DNA of 64,000 bases from Streptomyces pluripotens (GCF_000802245.2 NZ_CP021080.1:6572001-6636000), one strand, 5' to 3'. Numbered from the stretch's first letter, positions 16,278 through 25,245 are shown. Notes: generated by a model not told the origin, from the letters alone. Numbers and translations: made by a program.

Positions 16278-16326
16278 CAGTCGCCAGTCGCCAGTCGCCA
16301 GTCGCCAGTCGCCAGTCGCCAGTCGC
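16278..16326. repeat. Seven tandem 7-bp units (CAGTCGC)
   Basis: CAGTCGC is repeated seven times without variation between the exporter stop and the next gene. It is a simple tandem repeat, probably length-variable by slippage, and has no CRISPR-like spacers. Confidence 0.95.
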
Positions 16327-16356
16327 CCGGCTGAACCGCACCTCTCCGAAAGGCAT

Positions 16357-17160
16357 GTGACCTTGAAGACCTCGGACCACTGTGACCACGGCTCCATTCG
16401 CCCCCCGCTCGACCACCACGCCGCGGTCGCGGCCGAGACGGCCCGGTTCGTCGCGGCGGTCGGGGGCGCCGACCCGTCGACACCTGTGCCCCACTGCCCC
16501 GGCTGGACGATGGCCGATTTGATCAAGCACACGGGCAGCGTCCAGCGCTGGTTCTCGGTCCTGTTGCGGGAGCGTGTCCAGCAAGCCCCGCGCAGCCGCG
16601 AAGTGGAACTGCGGCTCCCAAAGCGGGAGGACGGCTACGCCGACTGGCTCGCCGAGAGTGCGACCGTGGCCGCGGAGGTCTTCGCGGTCACCGACCCGGA
16701 GCTGCCGATGTGGGCGTGGGGCGCCGACCAGCACGCCCGCTTCTGGGCCCGCCGGATGCTCTTCGAGACCCTTGTGCACCGGGTCGACGCCGAGTCGGCG
16801 CTCGGTCTCCAGCCCGCGATCGACCGCCCGGCCGCGGTGGACGGGATCGACGAGTTCCTGGTCAACCTGCCCTTTGCCACCTTCTTCGCCCCCAAGGTGG
16901 CCAACCTGCGGGGCTCCGACCGGACCATCCGTTTCTGCGCCACCGACGGGAATGACGAGTGGCTCGTGCGCCTGTGCCCCGACGGCTTCGGACTCGACAC
17001 GGTTCACCCGGCCGCGAGCACTGCCGACGCGACCGTCCGGGGAACTGCGTCCGACCTGCTCCTGCTCGTGTACGGCCGCCTGCCCCACGACGCACAGACC
17101 CTCGCGGTGGAGGGGGACGAGGGACTGCTGGCCCACTGGTTCGCCCACTCCGCCTTCTGA
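16357..17160 (+). CDS. Maleylpyruvate-isomerase-family (mycothiol-dependent type) protein
   Basis: Protein of 267 aa matching the actinobacterial TIGR03083-type maleylpyruvate isomerase/DinB-like family. The N-terminal four-helix part carries PLDHHAAVAAETARFV, VPHCPGWTMADLIKHTGSVQ and FWARRMLFETLVHRVDAE, whose His and Glu residues usually bind a metal. A C-terminal domain ends DLLLLVYGRLPHDA. Such proteins are thought to use mycothiol, but most members are uncharacterised. The start GTG 16357 has AAAGG upstream. The gene stands alone after the exporter and a tandem repeat, and is closed by a 21-bp hairpin. Confidence 0.8.
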   Translation: MTLKTSDHCDHGSIRPPLDHHAAVAAETARFVAAVGGADPSTPVPHCPGWTMADLIKHTGSVQRWFSVLLRERVQQAPRSREVELRLPKREDGYADWLAESATVAAEVFAVTDPELPMWAWGADQHARFWARRMLFETLVHRVDAESALGLQPAIDRPAAVDGIDEFLVNLPFATFFAPKVANLRGSDRTIRFCATDGNDEWLVRLCPDGFGLDTVHPAASTADATVRGTASDLLLLVYGRLPHDAQTLAVEGDEGLLAHWFAHSAF

Positions 17161-17299
17161 CCCAGTGCACCCCTCCGCTGCGGTATCGGTGGAGGAGTGC
17201 ACCGGATCGGCCCCGCTCCCGGCCGGGATCCCGGCGGGCGCGGCTTGCCGTACGCGCCACCCCGCCTGCGCTCGGTGCGGGGCAGTCACCCGCACACGG

Positions 17300-17343
17300 C
17301 CCGCATCCGCCGACGAGGCGACCGCCTCGTCGGCGGATGCGGG
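17300..17343. terminator. Perfect 21-bp hairpin between convergent genes
   Basis: Arms at 17300-17320 and 17323-17343 are exact inverted complements with a 2-nt centre (AC). It lies 140 bp after the maleylpyruvate-isomerase-like gene and 175 bp past the stop of the convergent membrane-protein gene, so it can terminate both. The rest of this 357-bp gap shows nothing else. Confidence 0.75.
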
Positions 17344-17517
17344 CACGCCTGCTCCACCGGCGTCTTCAGGGCGCCACACGCCACGTTCAGCCGGCGGGCA
17401 CGGGCCATGCGGCGCTGACCCTGACGGGGCGGTCGCGGCGCTGTGCCCGATGGCACCGGACATGTTCCCGCGCCCGGCCGCAGGGATGCGCGGGCGGTCC
17501 CTGCGCCGGCTCGGCGG

Positions 17518-18117
17518 TCAGCCGGTCTTGTGGTCCCATCGGGGTCCGACCAGGGTCCACTCCCTGTCCCAGAGCGCGATGCGCCGCCGGTCGAGCCACC
17601 ACCGCCCGGCGCTGCCGGCGCCGTACACCACGCCGCTCAGGGCGAGTGCGGCCGAGGCGCCGAGAAGGACCGCCTCGACCGCTGCCGTGGCGGGATCGGG
17701 CGGCTGGGCGCTCGGTTTCCCCTGCGTGTCGATCCAGACCCTGGCCGGCGAACCGGTCTTCTGCCCGGCGGGCACCAGCGCGGTGCCGTTGTGCACGGAG
17801 CCGTCCGGGGACGTCCAACGGACCTGAGCTGAGTCGAGGGCTTTACCGGCCCCCGAGGCGGTCGTGCGCCGCGCATCGGTGAGAAGTACGGCACGGACGG
17901 GGGTCCGCTCTTCGCGCTGCCGGGCGAAGGCCCGGTCGGTGGCCTCGGCGGTCACCACGCCGACGAGGGTGCCGCCCACCGCGATGAGGACCCACACGGC
18001 CAGCAGGAGCCATGCCTCCAGCAGATCGTCGCGTCGACGGATCGGGTTGCTCCGCCACCGCCACAGCAGCGGCTTCGCTCGCCTGTACGTGCGCCTCGCG
18101 GGCCGGCCCTTGCGCAT
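17518..18117 (-). CDS. Rv1733c-family membrane protein
   Basis: Membrane protein of 199 aa with two transmembrane helices (AWLLLAVWVLIAVGGTLVGV near 45-65 and VEAVLLGASAALALSGVVYG near 145-165) around an extracytoplasmic domain. The start region RRAKPLLWRWRSNPIRRRDD and the ending WWLDRRRIALWDREWTLVGP are marks of the Rv1733c family. ATG 18117 has GAGGAGGCAGGAA upstream. Rv1733c belongs to the M. tuberculosis DosR dormancy regulon, and this copy opens a run of other dormancy-type genes. The biochemical role is unknown. Confidence 0.85.
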   Translation of the reverse strand: MRKGRPARRTYRRAKPLLWRWRSNPIRRRDDLLEAWLLLAVWVLIAVGGTLVGVVTAEATDRAFARQREERTPVRAVLLTDARRTTASGAGKALDSAQVRWTSPDGSVHNGTALVPAGQKTGSPARVWIDTQGKPSAQPPDPATAAVEAVLLGASAALALSGVVYGAGSAGRWWLDRRRIALWDREWTLVGPRWDHKTG

Positions 18118-18200
18118 CTGTTCCTGCCTCCTCGTCGTGACCGACATGAACTTGTCAGCCAGAGCAGGGCGTCGGCATGGGCCCATCAGGCGGAAGTGGG

Positions 18201-18224
18201 GGGCCGACCGGACCAAGCCGGTCC
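18201..18224. promoter_or_regulatory. Dormancy-type boxes upstream of the Rv1733c-like gene
   Basis: GGGCCGACCGGACC (18201-18214) fits the GGGCC-N4-GGNCC pattern that recurs through this island, and GGACC-AAGCC-GGTCC (18210-18224) overlaps it. They lie 84-107 bp upstream of the Rv1733c-like start. Confidence 0.5.
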
Positions 18225-18361
18225 AAGTTCGCTACGAGCAGGCGTGGCCCATCGCGGCCAGGGTGGTGGTAGGCGGGTGCCGGCATCTGGTCGCCGACCG
18301 CTACGACATCACCGGCTCCGGCCCACAACGAGCCGCGCCCGTCGAAGATGATGCAGAGACG

Positions 18362-18393
18362 CGCGCGGTAGGAGCCCGGGCCCCTACCGCGCG
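18362..18393 (-). terminator. 11-bp hairpin after the secreted-protein gene
   Basis: CGCGCGGTAGG (18362-18372) pairs with CCTACCGCGCG (18383-18393), beginning 13 nt beyond the stop codon of the leftward gene. Confidence 0.65.
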
Positions 18394-18405
18394 TGAGAGG
18401 GGTCT

Positions 18406-18966
18406 TCAGCCCACTGAGATGGTGGACCAGCTCTGGTCTTGCCTGGTCGGCTGGTTGCTCCTGGTGATGGTGGCGTAGCCGTTGTGAGCGTTCAGGTTGA
18501 AGTCCTGGTCGTCGTACGCGAGCAGTGGAAGGCCGATGAGGCCGCTCCCGCCTGAGTGCCCCCAGTGCCATTGCTGGTAGCTCGCGCCCGTGCCCGGCTC
18601 CAGGAAGACCTGCTCGCCGTTGGAAAACGGTTTGCTGTGGCTGAGGCTCAGGACCATTCTCTTGGCGGGGCTGTACATGGTCAATTGGTTGTCGGACCCG
18701 TTCTGCCGCCACAAGCAGTAGGGGTCGATGTTGGCGGTGAGTGGTTCGACGGTCGCCCTGTTGCTGTTCGGGTCGGCACACAGCACCTTGTGCTGGCCGG
18801 CGTTCGCGAGCACGAAGCTGCCGACCGGGCTGGCCCCCTGCTGGTTCGCATGGGCGTGCGCGGCGTGCGCAGCGGGCGTGGCGGTGAGGAAGGCGGCGCT
18901 CAGGGCGGCCACCGACAAACCTCGAAGCACCCGCGTGGCGCGGGGGACAGTGCGCAGGAATGACAC
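18406..18966 (-). CDS. Small secreted protein of unknown function
   Basis: Exported protein, 186 aa. A Sec-type signal peptide is clear: basic start MSFLRTVPRATRVLRG, hydrophobic core LSVAALSAAFLTA, and a cleavage region ATPAAHAAHA. The mature part is rich in Trp, Gln and Asn (YCLWRQNGSDNQLTMYSP, GASYQQWHWGHSGG), faintly suggesting a ricin-type beta-trefoil, but the QxW repeats are not clear enough to claim it. GTG 18966 is chosen for the adjacent GGAGGAG at 18974-18980. Two cysteines could form a disulphide. It stands alone before a terminator. Confidence 0.7.
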   Translation of the reverse strand: MSFLRTVPRATRVLRGLSVAALSAAFLTATPAAHAAHAHANQQGASPVGSFVLANAGQHKVLCADPNSNRATVEPLTANIDPYCLWRQNGSDNQLTMYSPAKRMVLSLSHSKPFSNGEQVFLEPGTGASYQQWHWGHSGGSGLIGLPLLAYDDQDFNLNAHNGYATITRSNQPTRQDQSWSTISVG

Positions 18967-19116
18967 GTGAAACTCCTCCACAGTCGCTTTAAGGTGTACG
19001 CGCCAACAATGTGCGGCTTAAGAGGACGTCTCAACGGTGTTATGAGTCGACGTGTTGCTGGCCGATCATGGTGCACGCCACCGGCTTGAATCGACACATC
19101 GCGGTGTGGGCAGCAC

Positions 19117-19510
19117 GGCACTGTCAAGGTGTCCCTGAGCGTGGCGGGTGAGGGGGCATCAGGGCGTAGTGGGCCTGTGGCGGAGCCGTCTTCAGGCGGC
19201 GGTAGGCATGGCGGTGGTGCCGGTGATGTCGTTTCAGGTGTCGAAGCGGTGGCGCATCTCGGTGCGGTAGCCGGGTGCGGTCATCCGGTGGCGGGGCCGG
19301 AAGTGCGGTGAGATCCCGCTGAAGACGGACAGGAACCTCTGCGTCGTCCTTCCGGCCGTGCGGAAGCCCTTCATCGCCCGTCCAGGTAGGCGAAGGGCTT
19401 GGTGAGAGTTCTCGGCCCGGTTGTTCAGACCCTTGGGGCGCGGTGTTCCACCGAGCCCATCGGTTCCCGGTGAACCGGCCCATAGGACCGGCACTTGTCG
19501 GTCACAGCGC
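19117..19510 (-). pseudogene. Degraded IS6-type transposase (3' end of an insertion sequence)
   Basis: The leftward strand carries the end of an IS6/IS26-type DDE transposase in two frames: VTDKCRSYGPVHREPMGSVE, then after a frameshift near 19430-19445 GLNNRAENSHQALRLPGRAM and TQRFLSVFSGISPHFRPRHR. After RFDT a TGA (19234-19236) stands where intact relatives have Trp; the reading NDITGTTAMPTAA continues to a second TGA at 19193. GGCACTGTCAAGGTG at 19117-19131 looks like the element's outer end. The first half of the transposase and the other terminal repeat are not visible. The element is dead. Confidence 0.75.
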
Positions 19511-19793
19511 CCCCCGGGTGGTAGCTCGAACGCCTGGTTCGCGCCATGTCGGTGGACGTCGCCGCCTTCTCCAGCGCCCGGATCCCGATGCCCTCCACCC
19601 GTGGGGTACTGCTGGTCATCCCCCCCCACCGACGCCAAGGGCATCGCCATGCGGCCCGTTCCCCGCGCCCGCACACCGTGAAGGCGACCGCGGGCAAGCC
19701 CCGCCTGAACCGGGGGAGATGACTGCGGCAGCGGCACCGCGGTCTGTGGCGTTCGAGTCCCTTTGGTCCCCGCCGTCGGTGCGTACGGTCCCG

Positions 19794-20183
19794 TCAGCCC
19801 GCTGCGACGGCCAGGCCCCCGGCCGGCACCGCAGCGAGGGCTTCGGACAGGCGGTCGTACCTCTCGAAGACCCCGTCCAGTCCCGCTCCGTGCAGTACCC
19901 GCAGGAACCGACTGCCCTCCGTGACGAGCCGCAGCCGGCCGTGCCGTTCCATGGCCCGGTTCCGTGCCCGACACAGCAGCCCCAGTCCGGCGCAGTCGAT
20001 GAAGGACACGCTACGAAGGTCCACCACGAGATCCGGGCATACGACGGCTGTGAGGTCGTCGAGACGCGCCGCCAGGGACAGCGCCGTGAGGATGTCGATC
20101 TCGCCGCGCAACTCCACGACGGTCGTCCCGCCGACGGCACGTTCGGTGAGGTGGAATTCGGACCTGATGACGGTTTCGGCCAT
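19794..20183 (-). CDS. STAS-domain protein, anti-sigma-factor-antagonist-like, lacking the phospho-serine
   Basis: Soluble 129-aa protein that is one STAS domain (TVVELRGEIDILTALSLAAR, LVVDLRSVSFIDCAGLGLL). Anti-sigma antagonists are normally switched by phosphorylation of the Ser after Asp in D-S-x-G-L. Here the site reads D-C-A-G-L, so ordinary switching is impossible and it may be constitutively active. ATG 20183 is chosen; an in-frame extension to 20426 overlaps the divergent gene. It is divergent from a PPOX-fold gene with two dormancy-type boxes between. The partner anti-sigma factor is not in the window. Confidence 0.83.
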   Translation of the reverse strand: MAETVIRSEFHLTERAVGGTTVVELRGEIDILTALSLAARLDDLTAVVCPDLVVDLRSVSFIDCAGLGLLCRARNRAMERHGRLRLVTEGSRFLRVLHGAGLDGVFERYDRLSEALAAVPAGGLAVAAG

Positions 20184-20220
20184 GGTTGAGAGCAAACCCG
20201 GACCCGTGGGCGCGCCGGAA

Positions 20221-20234
20221 GGGCCGTTCGGCCT
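20221..20234. promoter_or_regulatory. Dormancy-type box upstream of the STAS gene
   Basis: GGGCCGTTCGGCCT matches GGGCC-N4-GGNCC except at the last base and lies 38-51 bp before the STAS start. Confidence 0.4.
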
Positions 20235-20277
20235 CCCTTCACCGCCGCGCCCAACCGGGCCGCTCTCCGGGCAGGAC

Positions 20278-20291
20278 GGGACCGGTGGTCC
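20278..20291. promoter_or_regulatory. Dormancy-type box upstream of the first PPOX gene
   Basis: GGGACCGGTGGTCC is nearly identical to the box before the oxidase gene (37184) and is a good palindrome (GGACC...GGTCC). It lies 69-82 bp before the PPOX start, a typical activator distance. Confidence 0.55.
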
Positions 20292-20359
20292 CTCACCCGT
20301 GGCCGTCGCCGGGCCCACCATGGAGCGTGGTTTCTCCACCGGGCGAAGGGCGAGCTGCC

Positions 20360-20824
20360 ATGTATCCGAACGACGGTTTCCGCGAACTCGATCGGCACGA
20401 GTGCCTCGATCTGTTGGCCACGGCACCCGTCGGCCGTGTCGTCCACACTCGGCAGGCCCTGCCGGCCGTGGTACCCGTCAACTTCGGCCTGGATGCGGGC
20501 GGAGCAGTGCTGCTGCGCACGTCGGCCGCCTCCGAGCTGGCCCACGCGGTTGACGGCGCCGTGGTCGCTTTCGAGGCCGACGCGGTCGACGCGGACGCTC
20601 AATCCGGCTGGAGTGTGGTCATCACCGGCCGGGCGGCGGTCGTGACGGACCCGGTCGAGACGGAACGCCTCGACCGGGTCGGTCCGTCCTCCTGGGTTCC
20701 CTCCATCGATGAGGTCCTGGTGCGCATCGAGCCGGAACTGGTCACCGGGCGTGAGCTCGTCGGCGGTCGGACGCTGTACGGCCTGCGCCTCTGCGCCCTG
20801 CCGCCGGTGCACGGCTGCCCCTGA
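20360..20824 (+). CDS. Pyridoxamine 5'-phosphate oxidase-fold protein (PPOX 1)
   Basis: Split-barrel flavin-binding protein, 154 aa. ECLDLLATAPVGRVVHTRQALPAVVPVNF is visible as ECLDLLATAPVGRVV and ALPAVVPVNF, the hallmark of the small PPOX/F420-type family. It continues with VVAFEADAVDADAQSGWSVV and ITGRAAVVTDP. These proteins bind FMN or F420 and reduce varied substrates; the true pdxH role is unlikely. ATG 20360 follows a GAAGGGCGAG purine run. A paralogue of the same length lies at 25341. A PPOX-fold protein is also in the mycobacterial DosR regulon, which agrees with the setting here. Confidence 0.85.
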   Translation: MYPNDGFRELDRHECLDLLATAPVGRVVHTRQALPAVVPVNFGLDAGGAVLLRTSAASELAHAVDGAVVAFEADAVDADAQSGWSVVITGRAAVVTDPVETERLDRVGPSSWVPSIDEVLVRIEPELVTGRELVGGRTLYGLRLCALPPVHGCP

Positions 20825-20827
20825 CAC

Positions 20828-20841
20828 GGACCAAACGGCCC
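20828..20841. promoter_or_regulatory. Dormancy-type box upstream of pyruvate formate-lyase
   Basis: GGACCAAACGGCCC, which reads GGGCC-GTTT-GGTCC on the other strand, lies 137-150 bp before the pflB start. Confidence 0.5.
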
Positions 20842-20977
20842 TACGGCACCGGGACGGACGGCACGCCGACGGGGTTCTTGCAGGCCCTGCCCCGCGCGGT
20901 GACGGACGGGGAGCATCGTCGGCGAAGCCGCCCACGGACCTTCCGTGAGTGGTGTCGCCAACGATGCGGAGGCAGTG

Positions 20978-23242
20978 ATGACCGTGGCAGCAACCCGCGC
21001 AGACGTGGACGCACCCGCCGAGGCCTGGCGCGGGTTCACCGGCCGTGACTGGCGCAGCACCATCGACGTACGCGATTTCATCCAGGCCAATTACACGCCC
21101 TACGCAGGCGGTCCCGAATTCCTGTCCGGCCCGACCGAGCGCACGCTCGACGTCTGGCACAAGGTCAGCGCCCTGTTCCCCGAGGAACGCCGCAAGGGCA
21201 TCCTCGACGTGGACACCGCCACCCCGTCCACGATCACCTCGCACGCCCCCGGCTACATCGACCAGGACCGAGAGCTGATCGTCGGGCTGCAGACCGACGC
21301 CCCGCTGAAGCGGGCGATCATGCCCAACGGGGGCCTCCGGATGGTCGAGAACGGTCTGAAGGCGTACGGCTACGAGCCCGACCCGTTCGTGACCAAGGTC
21401 TTCGGCACCTACCGCAAGACCCACAACGACGCCGTCTTCGACGCCTACACCCCCGCGATGCGGGCCGCCCGCAGGGCCGGCATCATCACCGGGCTGCCCG
21501 ACGCCTACGGCCGCGGCCGGATCATCGGCGACTACCGGCGCGTCGCGCTGTACGGCACCGCCCGGCTGATCGAAGCCAAGCAGGCCGAACGTGCCCTGCT
21601 CGACGAGCAGCCCTCCACCCCGGACGTCATCCGTGACCGCGAGGAACTGGCCGAGCAGACCAGGGCCCTGGGCGAACTGACGAGGATGGCCGCCTCCTAC
21701 GGCTGCGACGTGTCCCGCCCCGCCACCACCGCGCACGAAGCGGTGCAGTGGCTCTACCTCGGTTTCCTGGCCGCGGTGAAGGAGCAGAACGGCGCGGCGA
21801 TGTCGCTGGGCCGCACCTCGACCTTCCTGGACGTCTACCTTCAGCGCGACCTGGACGAGGGCCGCATCGACGAGAGCCACGCCCAGGAGCTGATCGACGA
21901 CTTCGTGATCAAGCTGCGGATCGTGCGGTTCCTGCGCACGCCCGAGTACGACGCCCTGTTCTCCGGCGACCCGACCTGGGTGACCGAGGCCATAGGCGGC
22001 ATCGGCACCGACGGCCGCCCGCTGGTCACCCGTACCTCCTTCCGCTTCCTGCAGACCCTCTACAACCTGGGACCGGCCCCGGAACCCAACCTCACCGTGT
22101 TGTGGTCGTCCCGGCTGCCCGAGGGGTTCAAGCGGTTCTCGGCCCAAGTCTCCATCGACACCAGTTCCATCCAGTACGAGTCAGACGACCTGATGCGTCC
22201 GTGCACCGGCGACGACACCGCGATCGCCTGCTGCGTGTCGGCGATGGCGGTCGGCAAGCAGATGCAGTTCTTCGGCGCTCGCGTGAACCTCGCCAAGGCC
22301 CTGCTGTACGCGATCAACGGGGGGCGGGACGAGATCTCCGGTGAGCAGGTGGCGCCCGAAATGCCCGTCCTGGCCGGGGAGTACCTGGACTACGACGAGC
22401 TGCGGCAGGCGTACGACCGGATGCTGGACTGGCTGGCGGAGACGTACGTGGACGCGCTCAACGTGATCCACTTCATGCACGACAAGTACGCCTACGAGCG
22501 CATCGAGATGGCGCTGCACGATCATCCGGTGCACCGCTTCATGGCCTGCGGGATCGCCGGGCTCTCGGTGGCCGCCGACAGTCTGTCCGCCGTCAGGTAC
22601 GCCCGGGTGAAGGTGATCCGGGACACCTCCGGGCTGGCCGTGGACTACGAGGTCGAGGGCGAGTATCCCGCGTACGGCAACAACGACGACCGCGCGGACG
22701 GGTTCGCCGTCGACCTGGTGGAGTCCTTCATGGCCAAGGTGCGTAAGCACCCCACCTACCGGGGCGCCGAACACACCCAGTCGGTGCTGACGATCACGTC
22801 GAACGTGGTCTACGGCAAGCACACCGGCAGCACGCCCGACGGCCGGCGCGCCGGACAGCCGTTCGCACCCGGCGCGAACCCGATGAACGGGCGGGACCGC
22901 CACGGCATGGTGGCGTCGGCGCTGTCCGTGGCCAAGCTTCCGTACGCGGAGGCCCGCGACGGCATCTCCCTGACCTCGACGATCACGCCGGAGGGACTCG
23001 GTCACGACCCGGCCGAGCGCGCGGCCAACCTGGTCGGCATCCTCGATGCCTACACGGCAGCGGGCGGCTACCACATGAACGTCAACGTGCTGAACCGGGC
23101 GACCCTGGAGGACGCCATGGAACACCCCGAGAAGTACCCGGAGCTGACCATCCGGGTCTCCGGATACGCCGTCAACTTCGTCCGCCTGACCCGCGAGCAG
23201 CAGCTTGACGTGATCAGCCGCACCTTCCACGGGTCGCTGTGA
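20978..23242 (+). CDS. pflB: Pyruvate formate-lyase (glycyl radical enzyme)
   Basis: Formate C-acetyltransferase, 754 aa: pyruvate plus CoA gives acetyl-CoA plus formate, in oxygen-free cytoplasm. The adjacent catalytic cysteines are C418-C419 in [10 protein letters not shown] and the glycyl radical is G729 in [12 protein letters not shown]. This close correspondence to E. coli PflB (C418, C419, G734) argues for true PFL rather than a diol dehydratase or decarboxylase. ATG 20978 has GCGGAGGC just upstream; GTG 20945 is a weaker alternative. Its stop overlaps the activase start. It is oxygen-sensitive, so its presence in an aerobic genus suggests use during hypoxia, and AdhE nearby could take its acetyl-CoA. 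Confidence 0.95.
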   Translation: MTVAATRADVDAPAEAWRGFTGRDWRSTIDVRDFIQANYTPYAGGPEFLSGPTERTLDVWHKVSALFPEERRKGILDVDTATPSTITSHAPGYIDQDRELIVGLQTDAPLKRAIMPNGGLRMVENGLKAYGYEPDPFVTKVFGTYRKTHNDAVFDAYTPAMRAARRAGIITGLPDAYGRGRIIGDYRRVALYGTARLIEAKQAERALLDEQPSTPDVIRDREELAEQTRALGELTRMAASYGCDVSRPATTAHEAVQWLYLGFLAAVKEQNGAAMSLGRTSTFLDVYLQRDLDEGRIDESHAQELIDDFVIKLRIVRFLRTPEYDALFSGDPTWVTEAIGGIGTDGRPLVTRTSFRFLQTLYNLGPAPEPNLTVLWSSRLPEGFKRFSAQVSIDTSSIQYESDDLMRPCTGDDTAIACCVSAMAVGKQMQFFGARVNLAKALLYAINGGRDEISGEQVAPEMPVLAGEYLDYDELRQAYDRMLDWLAETYVDALNVIHFMHDKYAYERIEMALHDHPVHRFMACGIAGLSVAADSLSAVRYARVKVIRDTSGLAVDYEVEGEYPAYGNNDDRADGFAVDLVESFMAKVRKHPTYRGAEHTQSVLTITSNVVYGKHTGSTPDGRRAGQPFAPGANPMNGRDRHGMVASALSVAKLPYAEARDGISLTSTITPEGLGHDPAERAANLVGILDAYTAAGGYHMNVNVLNRATLEDAMEHPEKYPELTIRVSGYAVNFVRLTREQQLDVISRTFHGSL

Positions 23243-24018
23243 ACCCCGTGGCGCCCTCGGCACCGGGGCAGCCGGTGCCGGCGGCGGGCCGGCTCACGGG
23301 CCGGGTGCACTCCTGGGACCTGTCCACGGGTGTGGACGGTCCCGGGACCCGGTTCGTGCTGTTCGTCAGCGGCTGTCCACTGCGCTGCCGATACTGTGCG
23401 AACCCGGACACCTGGCACATGCGGGACGGGCGGGAGGCAACGGTCGAGGAGGTGGTGGCGGACATCACGAAGTACCGGGCCTTCATCACCACGGCGGGCG
23501 GGGGAGTGACCGTCACCGGTGGTGAGCCGCTGCTGCAGCCCCGATTCACCGGAGCGGTGCTCCGCCGCTGCAAGGAGTTGGGCCTGCACACCGCCCTGGA
23601 CACCTCCGGCTTCCTCGGGACCCGCGCCGACGATGCGCTCCTGGCCGACACCGACCTGGTGCTGCTCGACATCAAGTCCTTCGACGTCGGCACCTACCGG
23701 CGGCTGACCGGCGCCCCCCTCGCCCCCACGCTGAACTTCGCCACCCGCCTGGACAGGTTGGGCATCCCCGTGTACATCCGCTACGTCCTCGTCCCGGGCT
23801 GGACCGACGACCCGTCCGCAGTGGACGGCCTCGGTGCCTTCCTGGCCGGGCTGGGCAATGTCGACCGGGTGGACGTGCTGCCGTTCCACAAGCTCGGCGC
23901 CCACAAGTACGACGCCCTCGGCATCGACTTCCCGCTGCGCAACACGCCCGTGCCCAACCCCGACCTGACGGAACGGGTGCGCGAGCAGTTCCGGGAGCAC
24001 GGTCTGCGGGCGCTGTGA
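23239..24018 (+). CDS. pflA: Pyruvate formate-lyase activating enzyme (radical SAM)
   Basis: Radical S-adenosylmethionine enzyme, 259 aa, that installs the glycyl radical on PflB. The 4Fe-4S site is the C-x3-C-x2-C in [16 protein letters not shown], the SAM-contact motif is [15 protein letters not shown], and [19 protein letters not shown] is typical of PflA. The start GTG 23239 overlaps the pflB stop (GTGA), so the two are translated as a coupled pair. Only the single cluster is visible, as in PflA, with no extra ferredoxin-like insert. Confidence 0.94.
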   Translation: MNPVAPSAPGQPVPAAGRLTGRVHSWDLSTGVDGPGTRFVLFVSGCPLRCRYCANPDTWHMRDGREATVEEVVADITKYRAFITTAGGGVTVTGGEPLLQPRFTGAVLRRCKELGLHTALDTSGFLGTRADDALLADTDLVLLDIKSFDVGTYRRLTGAPLAPTLNFATRLDRLGIPVYIRYVLVPGWTDDPSAVDGLGAFLAGLGNVDRVDVLPFHKLGAHKYDALGIDFPLRNTPVPNPDLTERVREQFREHGLRAL

Positions 24019-24029
24019 CCGGGCCGGCC

Positions 24030-24064
24030 GCACCCGAGCGGCTGCCATGGCGCTGCTCGGGTGC
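24030..24064 (+). terminator. Hairpin after pflA
   Basis: GCACCCGAGC (24030-24039) pairs with GCTCGGGTGC (24055-24064), extendable by a G-U and two G-C pairs toward the loop. It starts 12 nt after the pflA stop. Confidence 0.65.
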
Positions 24065-24152
24065 TGGTCGTCGGACACGTCGGCGGGAGGCCCTCCGTTA
24101 CGGACGGTCCGCCTACCGGCCACCGGCCCTCGCACGTCGGCTGCCTGCGCGT

Positions 24153-24166
24153 GGGCCACCCGGCCC
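24153..24166. promoter_or_regulatory. Dormancy-type box upstream of universal stress gene 1
   Basis: GGGCCACCCGGCCC matches GGGCC-N4-GGNCC and lies 77-90 bp before the start. Confidence 0.5.
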
Positions 24167-24242
24167 CCACCTGGTGACCTGAGGCCTCTCCTGTCCCAAG
24201 TGCCTTTCTCCGAAACTGAATTCGACTTCGAAGGAGGCCGAG

Positions 24243-25157
24243 ATGCCCCACACCATCACCGCAGGCCTGGATGGCTCCCCGGAGAGCCTGGCAGCCGCCG
24301 ATTGGGCGGCCCGGGAGGCTCTGCTCCGCGACACCCCGCTGCACCTGGTCCACGCCCTCCGGCGGGAGCCGGACACGCACCCGCCCGCGGGCGGGACGCC
24401 CCAGCCGCCCCAGGACCCCGGCGTGCAGGACCAGCGGGCCGACCGCCTACTGAGGGAGACCGCGGCGACACTCGCGCGGAACCACCCCGGCCTGCAGATC
24501 ATCACTGACCACGTTCCCGGAGAGCCCGCTCCCGCCCTGCTTGAGGCAGCCGAGGAAGCCGATCTTCTGGTGCTGGGCTCCCGCGGTCTGGGCGGCGTCG
24601 CCAGGTTCCTGGTCGGGTCCGTCGTCCTCGCGGTCATGACCGGCAGCCGACGGCCCGTCGTCGTCGTACGGGACGGCCTGCGCGCCGAGGACGAACACCA
24701 GCCCGGGACCCCCGGCACCGGGGCCGAGTCGTTCAGGGACGTCGTCCTGGGCCTCGGATCCGCGGCCCCGGACGACGCCGTGATCGGGTTCGCCTTCGAC
24801 GCCGCCGCCCGCCGCGGGGCAAGGCTGCGCGTCGTCCGCGGCTGGAGCCCGGATCAGCCCCAGGACGGCGACGGTGATCTCAGTGCCGAACTGCATGCCG
24901 AACTCACCGGAGACACCCAGCGTGCCTTGTCCGAGGTCCTGGACCCCTGGCGGAACAAGTTCCCCGGTGTCGAGGTGGTGGAGCAGGCGGTGATCGGCAA
25001 GGCGGGCTCGCACTTGGTGGAGGCCTCGCACGACGCGTCGCTGGTCGTGGTCGGGCGTCGCCGACGCCGGACGCCGGCCGGTACGGCGATCGGCCCGGTC
25101 ACCCATGCGGTGCTGCACCACGGTGGCGCGCCGGTCGCGGTGGTTCCGCACGACTGA
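24243..25157 (+). CDS. Tandem universal stress protein (USP 1)
   Basis: Cytoplasmic protein of 304 aa with two UspA domains. Domain 1 (about 1-145) runs from ITAGLDGSPESLAAADWAAR to the nucleotide loop LVLGSRGLGGVARFLVGSV. Domain 2 (about 160-304) ends LVVVGRRRRRTPAGTAIGPV then APVAVVPHD. Double-domain USPs bind ATP and are prominent in the mycobacterial DosR regulon. ATG 24243 has GAAGGAGG at optimal spacing. It is related to the second USP at 35616, and both have dormancy-type boxes at similar distances. It is closed by a very strong bidirectional hairpin. Confidence 0.92.
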   Translation: MPHTITAGLDGSPESLAAADWAAREALLRDTPLHLVHALRREPDTHPPAGGTPQPPQDPGVQDQRADRLLRETAATLARNHPGLQIITDHVPGEPAPALLEAAEEADLLVLGSRGLGGVARFLVGSVVLAVMTGSRRPVVVVRDGLRAEDEHQPGTPGTGAESFRDVVLGLGSAAPDDAVIGFAFDAAARRGARLRVVRGWSPDQPQDGDGDLSAELHAELTGDTQRALSEVLDPWRNKFPGVEVVEQAVIGKAGSHLVEASHDASLVVVGRRRRRTPAGTAIGPVTHAVLHHGGAPVAVVPHD

Positions 25158-25187
25158 CCAGCCACCCGGCGGACACAGCTGGTGTGC

Positions 25188-25245
25188 GGCCTCAAGCCTG
25201 CGGCGTGAGAACCCCGGAGGGTTCTCACGCCGCAGGCTTGAGGCC
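25188..25245. terminator. Perfect 27-bp hairpin between convergent genes
   Basis: Arms 25188-25214 and 25219-25245 are exact inverted complements around a CGGA loop. It lies between the convergent USP 1 and PPOX 2 genes, 30 bp after one stop and about 95 bp past the other. Its length and perfection are unusual for a simple terminator. Confidence 0.8.

Noticed and set aside
16278..16326. Possible CRISPR-like array
   Set aside because: The units are 7 bp, contiguous and without spacers; no cas genes are present.
19616..22147. An 843-codon leftward frame across STAS, PPOX and pflB
   Set aside because: It spans both strands' real genes and only reflects GC-rich antisense bias.
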